Shown one piece after another: positions 32,721 through 36,348 of a stretch of 36,348 nucleotides of DNA. Within the stretch, counting starts at the first letter, position 1; each line of letters begins with the position of its first letter. Below the pieces are notes generated by a model. That model was not told the DNA's origin, ran no database searches, and saw only the letters and a program-made list of their open reading frames with translations. The position numbers were made by a program, and so were the translations under genes. Source of the DNA: Paraburkholderia tuberum STM678 (lineage in GTDB: Bacteria; Pseudomonadota; Gammaproteobacteria; Burkholderiales; Burkholderiaceae); NCBI RefSeq assembly GCF_902833905.1, contig NZ_CADFGP010000065.1, forward strand, positions 1 to 36,348, read 5' to 3'.

Positions 32721-35170
32721 ATCAAGACGTCCTTGAAAAAAACCTGTTGAGGCCCGCGACGCGCAGCGCGCTCGACGAACTGACGAGCGTGCCCGGCATC
32801 CAGCCGGCACCGCGCCGTACCGCGCCGCGCGCGAGCAAAAGCGTGCGCATCGCGATCGTGCACGACTGGCTCGTCACCTACGCGGGCGCGGAGAAAGTGC
32901 TCGAGCAGATCATCGCGTGCTTTCCCGATGCGGACCTGTTCAGCCTCGTGGACTTTCTCGACGATCGCAGCTTCCTGCGCGGCAAGCCGGTGACGACGTC
33001 GTTCATCCAGAAGTTGCCGCTCGCGCGCAGCAAGTACCGCTCGTATCTGCCGCTGATGCCGCTCGCGATCGAGCAGCTCGACGTGTCGGCGTACGACGTC
33101 GTGATCTCGAGCAGTCACGCGGTCGCCAAGGGCATACTGACCGGTCCCGATCAGGTGCATATCAGCTATGTGCATTCGCCGATCCGCTATGCGTGGGATT
33201 TGCAGCATCAGTATCTGCAGCAGTCGAAGCTGACCAACGGCCCGAAGTCGGCGCTGGCGCGGCTGATTCTGCATTACATGCGCAACTGGGATATCCGCAC
33301 GTCCAACTCGGTCGACGGCTTCGTCGCGAACTCGGCGTTCATCGCGCGACGCATCAAGAAGGTGTATCAGCGCGAGGCGCAGGTGATCTTCCCGCCGGTC
33401 GATGTCGAGGCGTTCACGCTGTGCACGGAGAAGCAAGACTTTTATCTGACCGCCTCGCGCATGGTGCCGTACAAGAAAATCGATCTGATCGTCGAGGCGT
33501 TCGCGCGGATGCCCGAGCGCAAGCTCGTCGTGATCGGCGACGGACCCGACATGGCGCAGATCCGCGCGAAGGCGGGGCCGAACGTCGAGATCATGGGCTA
33601 TCAACCGTTCGAGGTGCTGAAGGACCGCATGAGCCGCGCGAAGGCATTCGTGTTCGCGGCCGAAGAGGACTTCGGCATTTCGGTGGTCGAGGCGCAGGCT
33701 TGCGGCACGCCGGTGATCGCGTACGGCAAGGGAGGGGCGCTCGAAACGGTGCGCGATCTGTCCGAACCGAAGCCGACCGGCATGTTCTTCGATGATCAGG
33801 ATACCGACTCGATCATCGCTGCCGTGAATCGTTTCGACGAGCTTCGGCACCGGTTCCTGCCGGAGAATTGCCGCGGCAACGCCGAGCAGTTTTCGGCCGC
33901 GCATTTCCGCGAGCGCTTTTTCTCGCAGGTGCGCGCGGCGGTGCCCGCGTTGCGCACGGCGACGCTGCCGGCCTATACGCCGTATCGGCCGGCCGTGCAG
34001 GGCGCCGCGAACGTGCCGCGCATTCTTGCCGTCGATCAGAGCGGCGTGCTCGGCGGCGCCGAACTGTCGCTGCTCGAAATCGTCAAGGCGCTGCGCTCGC
34101 GCATCGAGGTCGTGCTGTTCGACGACGGGCCGTTCAACACCGCACTCGCGAAAACCGGCGTCGAGGTCACTGTACTCGATGCCGGCGCGCTCAAAAATGT
34201 GCGCAAGCAGGGCGGTTCGATGCCAAAAGGTCAGGCGTTGAAGGGACTCATCTCGCTCGTGCGTGCCACCGCGAAACGCGCGCGCAAGGTGGATGTGATC
34301 TACGCGAACACGCAGCGTGCGATGGTGATCGGCGCCGTGGCCGGCAAGCTCGTGAGACGGCCGGTGGTCTGGCATTTGCGCGACATCGTCAGCGCCGAGC
34401 ATTTCGGCGGCAAGCAGCTTGCGATCATCAAGTGGTGCGCGCGGCTCGGCCTCACGCACGTGATCGCCAATTCGGCTGCGTCGGCGCAGGCGTTTGCGAA
34501 GCTCACGCGGTTCGACAGCAAGCGCATCGACGTCGTGTTCAACGGGATCGCCGCGGAACCGTTCGACGCATTGCGCACGGTGCCGCAAGCGGTGCTGCGC
34601 GAGCGCCTGAATCTGCCGCGCGACGCGTTTCTCGTCGGCTCGTTCAGCCGGCTTGCGCGTTGGAAGGGACAACATGTGCTGCTCGAAGCGATGGTGCTCA
34701 ATCCGCAGATGCATGCAGCGCTGGTCGGCGCGGCGCTGTTCGGCGAGGACCAGTACGAGAGCGAACTGCGCGCCTTCGTCGCCGCGCACAAGCTTGGCGA
34801 GCGCGTGCATTTTCTCGGCTTCCAGCACGATATTCCGGCCTGCATGTGCGCGGTCGATGCAGTTGTGCATACGTCGATCACCCCGGAGCCGTTCGGTCGC
34901 GTGATCGTCGAGGGGATGCTCGCGCAGCGGCCGGTCGTGGCGTCGCGCGCAGGCGGCGTGCTCGAAATCATCGACGACTACGAGAACGGCGTGCTGTGTA
35001 CGCCGGGCGACGCGCATGCGCTCGCCGATACGCTCGCCGAATTGCGCTCGAACGGCGACTTGCGCGACAAACTGGTCAGGAACGGCTATCGGACCGCGCA
35101 GGAGCGCTTCGGCACGCGCAGCTATGTGGATGGGGTTGCGCAGATTCTGACCGGCGTGGCAGCGCGGTGA
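32717..35170 (+). CDS. bceR: Double family 4 glycosyltransferase
   Basis: 817 residues, two complete GT-B enzymes in one chain. Module one (about 43-410) begins VRIAIVHDWLVTYAGAEKVLEQ and has the EX7E motif EEDFGISVVEAQACGTPV. Module two (about 435-815) begins RILAVDQSGVLGGAELSLLE, has LVGSFSRLARWKGQH, and its EX7E motif is EPFGRVIVEGMLAQRPVV. A 40-residue N-terminal tail is unstructured. Two transfer activities in one protein bring the number of sugar-transfer modules in the window to seven. ATGA overlap with the flippase indicates coupling. A strong terminator follows at 35228-35268. Confidence 0.93.
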   Translation: MNQDVLEKNLLRPATRSALDELTSVPGIQPAPRRTAPRASKSVRIAIVHDWLVTYAGAEKVLEQIIACFPDADLFSLVDFLDDRSFLRGKPVTTSFIQKLPLARSKYRSYLPLMPLAIEQLDVSAYDVVISSSHAVAKGILTGPDQVHISYVHSPIRYAWDLQHQYLQQSKLTNGPKSALARLILHYMRNWDIRTSNSVDGFVANSAFIARRIKKVYQREAQVIFPPVDVEAFTLCTEKQDFYLTASRMVPYKKIDLIVEAFARMPERKLVVIGDGPDMAQIRAKAGPNVEIMGYQPFEVLKDRMSRAKAFVFAAEEDFGISVVEAQACGTPVIAYGKGGALETVRDLSEPKPTGMFFDDQDTDSIIAAVNRFDELRHRFLPENCRGNAEQFSAAHFRERFFSQVRAAVPALRTATLPAYTPYRPAVQGAANVPRILAVDQSGVLGGAELSLLEIVKALRSRIEVVLFDDGPFNTALAKTGVEVTVLDAGALKNVRKQGGSMPKGQALKGLISLVRATAKRARKVDVIYANTQRAMVIGAVAGKLVRRPVVWHLRDIVSAEHFGGKQLAIIKWCARLGLTHVIANSAASAQAFAKLTRFDSKRIDVVFNGIAAEPFDALRTVPQAVLRERLNLPRDAFLVGSFSRLARWKGQHVLLEAMVLNPQMHAALVGAALFGEDQYESELRAFVAAHKLGERVHFLGFQHDIPACMCAVDAVVHTSITPEPFGRVIVEGMLAQRPVVASRAGGVLEIIDDYENGVLCTPGDAHALADTLAELRSNGDLRDKLVRNGYRTAQERFGTRSYVDGVAQILTGVAAR

Positions 35171-35227
35171 CGAGGTGATTTTTACGCGAGGGTAGACGAG
35201 GGCTTGGCCAGTCCTTGCTTGGCGTAG

Positions 35228-35268
35228 CGGAGCGAAAGTCTCGAACGACTTTCGCTCCGTTTTTTTTT
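35228..35268 (+). terminator. Strong Rho-independent terminator after bceR
   Basis: A 13-bp perfect stem CGGAGCGAAAGTC/GACTTTCGCTCCG (35228-35240 and 35247-35259) with a 6-base loop is followed by nine T (35260-35268). It lies 57 bases past the bceR stop and closes the propeller-flippase-BceR operon. Confidence 0.93.
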
Positions 35269-35501
35269 CGTGCTGTGCGGGTGGTGGGTCAGCGGCCGTT
35301 AGTTGTCTGCATCAGACCTGATCAGATGATCATGCCTGTTTTTTGTTATTCGGGTCATGCAGTCCCATGTTCGTGCCTGGAAGTGGTGAGAAATCGAATA
35401 TGTGATCCGGTAAAGCCGCCAAGTCTCCCGGCTCGCCACAGGCGTTCCGGTACCTTCACGTTTCTGGGGCTCGATTGGCCGTTTTCTGAACTGTCAGGAA
35501 G

Positions 35502-35786
35502 CACCGGACGAATTGATCATCTAAACGGATTGCGGTCAATAAATTTAATTCGAAATAGGACGGTTTTGACAAACATTGACAATAGTTCTTGCTGGAGCCT
35601 ATGGCCACCGAAGGCGAGAGCCAACAAAAATGCGGTATTGAACCGCTTTCTTTGTCGAGTCACGATACGGGAAAGATGCGCATGAAAATGAGATTTCCGG
35701 AGTCATTGTAAATATATGTCAAAGCGGCTTTATCTCAAATTAAAGTCCTTGACCGTGACTCGTTTAGATGATTAATTCGCCGGGTG
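35502..35786. mobile_element. Inverted-repeat-bounded 285-base segment, MITE-like
   Basis: The left arm 35502-35527 and the inverted right arm 35761-35786 match at 23 of 26 positions, with outer ends CACC. The interior is AT-rich and holds no credible gene. Size, non-coding content and long imperfect terminal inverted repeats fit a miniature inverted-repeat transposable element or an insertion-sequence remnant. No target-site duplication is evident next to the arms, so alternatives include a long regulatory hairpin or paired recombination sites. Confidence 0.5.
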
Positions 35787-35814
35787 TTTTTTCTGGAATA
35801 TCAGCAGAGGTCAA

Positions 35815-36225
35815 ATGGAACAGCAGAAACAGGATGAAACCGGCGTCAAGGAAGAGTGCCAGCTCTGCCGTATCACCTATTCAATCTACTCAAACTTCCC
35901 GCCAATGCCGTCCGCAATGGCGCTGAACGCCGAAACCGGCGAATGGTTTCCGTTCGATACGCTGAAGTCGTATTCAAACGGTTACGACATGGCCGAAGCC
36001 CTGGGTTACTCATGGGCGTGCGATTGTCGCGAGCGTGCCGCCAAACGGTTCAATGAGCAGTTCGAGCTAAGAGACTCCACTGGCAAGCGACAAGCGCGGG
36101 TGCGTTACCGGATACGCGTCGGTTCGAGGGTCCTCGCGAAAGGTATCACGGATGCCCAGGGGCGCACCCAGCGTGTTTCAACAGGTAACGCAAAGCAGGT
36201 TTTTATCGATGTTGCCGGGTCATAG
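35815..36225 (+). CDS. Orphan protein with a type VI secretion cargo-like C-terminal domain
   Basis: 136 residues. The N-terminal half has CQLC and a CDC pair, plus MALNAETGEWFPFDTLKSY, and is not recognised. The C-terminal half (about 79-133), FNEQFELRDSTGKRQARVRYRI...GITDAQGRTQRV, fits the small beta domain often found in Burkholderia proteins linked to VgrG/PAAR (pattern F.L.D..TG..L..V.Y.I...G...G.TDA.G.T.R). AGAGGT precedes ATG 35815. No vgrG, PAAR or immunity gene is nearby. Its stop codon lies one base from the putative end of the Tn5-like element, so the original C-terminus may have been cut by the insertion. It may be an accessory fragment rather than a working effector. Confidence 0.6.
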   Translation: MEQQKQDETGVKEECQLCRITYSIYSNFPPMPSAMALNAETGEWFPFDTLKSYSNGYDMAEALGYSWACDCRERAAKRFNEQFELRDSTGKRQARVRYRIRVGSRVLAKGITDAQGRTQRVSTGNAKQVFIDVAGS

Positions 36226-36226
36226 C

Positions 36227-36245
36227 CATAGCGTTATACATAAGT
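36227..36245 (-). repeat. Putative terminal repeat of a Tn5-like insertion sequence
   Basis: CATAGCGTTATACATAAGT lies two bases outside the transposase stop. Its core TTATACA-N-AAGT equals positions 8-14 and 16-19 of the IS50 outer end as I recall it; the first seven positions match poorly. Confidence 0.5.
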
Positions 36246-36247
36246 CC

Positions 36248-36348
36248 TTAGCCGAGCCCGTCGCGGAGCGCGCGTAGCGTGTCAGCGGCAGCGAGTACCT
36301 GATCGAGCCCTCGCCAGATGGTCTTGGCACCCGGTTCACCGTCGCTCT
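36248..36348 (-). CDS. IS4-family (Tn5-like) transposase, C-terminal fragment
   Basis: The window edge cuts this gene; the last 33 residues are visible on the minus strand, reading SDGEPGAKTIWRGLDQVL to a TAA at 36248-36250. The phrase DGEPG.KT.WRGL is characteristic of the C-terminal dimerisation region of Tn5-type transposases. The stop lies just inside a sequence resembling the IS50 end, as expected for such an element. The catalytic part lies beyond the window, so completeness cannot be judged. Confidence 0.7.
   Translation of the reverse strand, partial: SDGEPGAKTIWRGLDQVLAAADTLRALRDGLG

Larger units (their letters stand above)
35171..35814. other. AT-rich intergenic accessory region
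   Basis: 644 bases. After the bceR terminator comes about 230 bases without any recognisable gene, then the inverted-repeat-bounded segment listed separately, and then a 28-base leader with AGAGGT before the next gene. GC content is visibly lower than in the polysaccharide genes. TTGACC (35749-35754) with TTAATT (35772-35777), 17 bases apart, is a weak promoter candidate that overlaps the right inverted repeat. Confidence 0.5.

Noticed and set aside
32474..35017. An 847-codon minus-strand frame opposite bceR
   Set aside because: It is a mirror of the strong third-position GC bias in bceR, with no recognisable protein.

Overview
The window looks like a chromosomal segment of a high-GC betaproteobacterium of the Burkholderia/Paraburkholderia group. 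The evidence is the GC-rich third codon positions throughout and an exopolysaccharide locus whose gene content and order follow the cepacian bce clusters of that group, as I recall them. No rRNA, tRNA or CRISPR array was seen.

Left flank (1-4719). The first 110 bases fold as domains V and VI of a group II intron, so its 3' end lies here. Small housekeeping or accessory genes follow: a YSC84-type lipoprotein, a two-helix membrane protein, a PsiF-repeat periplasmic protein and a YciI-like protein. Next comes a gene that joins the N-terminal domain of an IS5-type transposase to an unrelated C-terminal region.

Polysaccharide part I (4789-20025). bceA (GDP-mannose supply) is divergent from a tightly packed run bceB-bceK: undecaprenyl-phosphate glucose-1-P transferase, UDP-glucose dehydrogenase, low-molecular-weight tyrosine phosphatase, outer-membrane export lipoprotein, tyrosine autokinase/co-polymerase, four glycosyltransferases and a Wzy-like polymerase. 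The 606-base divergent region is AT-rich and carries three dyad symmetries.

Chemosensory-like island (20356-25456). Between the two polysaccharide halves lie five same-strand genes: a transmembrane CheA-type kinase with its own sensor, HAMP and PAS-like regions but no CheW-like domain; a one-helix mini-receptor reduced to the MCP signalling tip; a CheX-like protein; a receiver-CheX-like fusion whose receiver lacks the usual lysine; and a canonical CheY. No cheW, cheR or cheB is present. This is the most unusual system in the window and is a candidate regulator of the polysaccharide genes.

Polysaccharide part II (25502-35170). A leftward operon encodes an acyltransferase, an SGNH hydrolase and GDP-mannose 4,6-dehydratase. 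Divergent from it, a rightward operon encodes a secreted beta-propeller-like protein, a Wzx flippase and a double glycosyltransferase, and ends in a strong terminator. BceB, BceG, BceH, BceJ, BceK and the two halves of BceR add up to seven sugar-transfer modules, which fits the heptasaccharide repeat of cepacian. The GDP-rhamnose reductase (bceM) and other bce-II genes are not in this window.

Right flank (35171-36348). This looks like an accessory, mobile stretch. A 285-base AT-rich segment is bounded by 26-base imperfect inverted repeats (23/26 matching). An orphan gene with a domain typical of type VI secretion cargo follows, and then the end of a Tn5-like IS4-family element with its transposase C-terminus on the minus strand.
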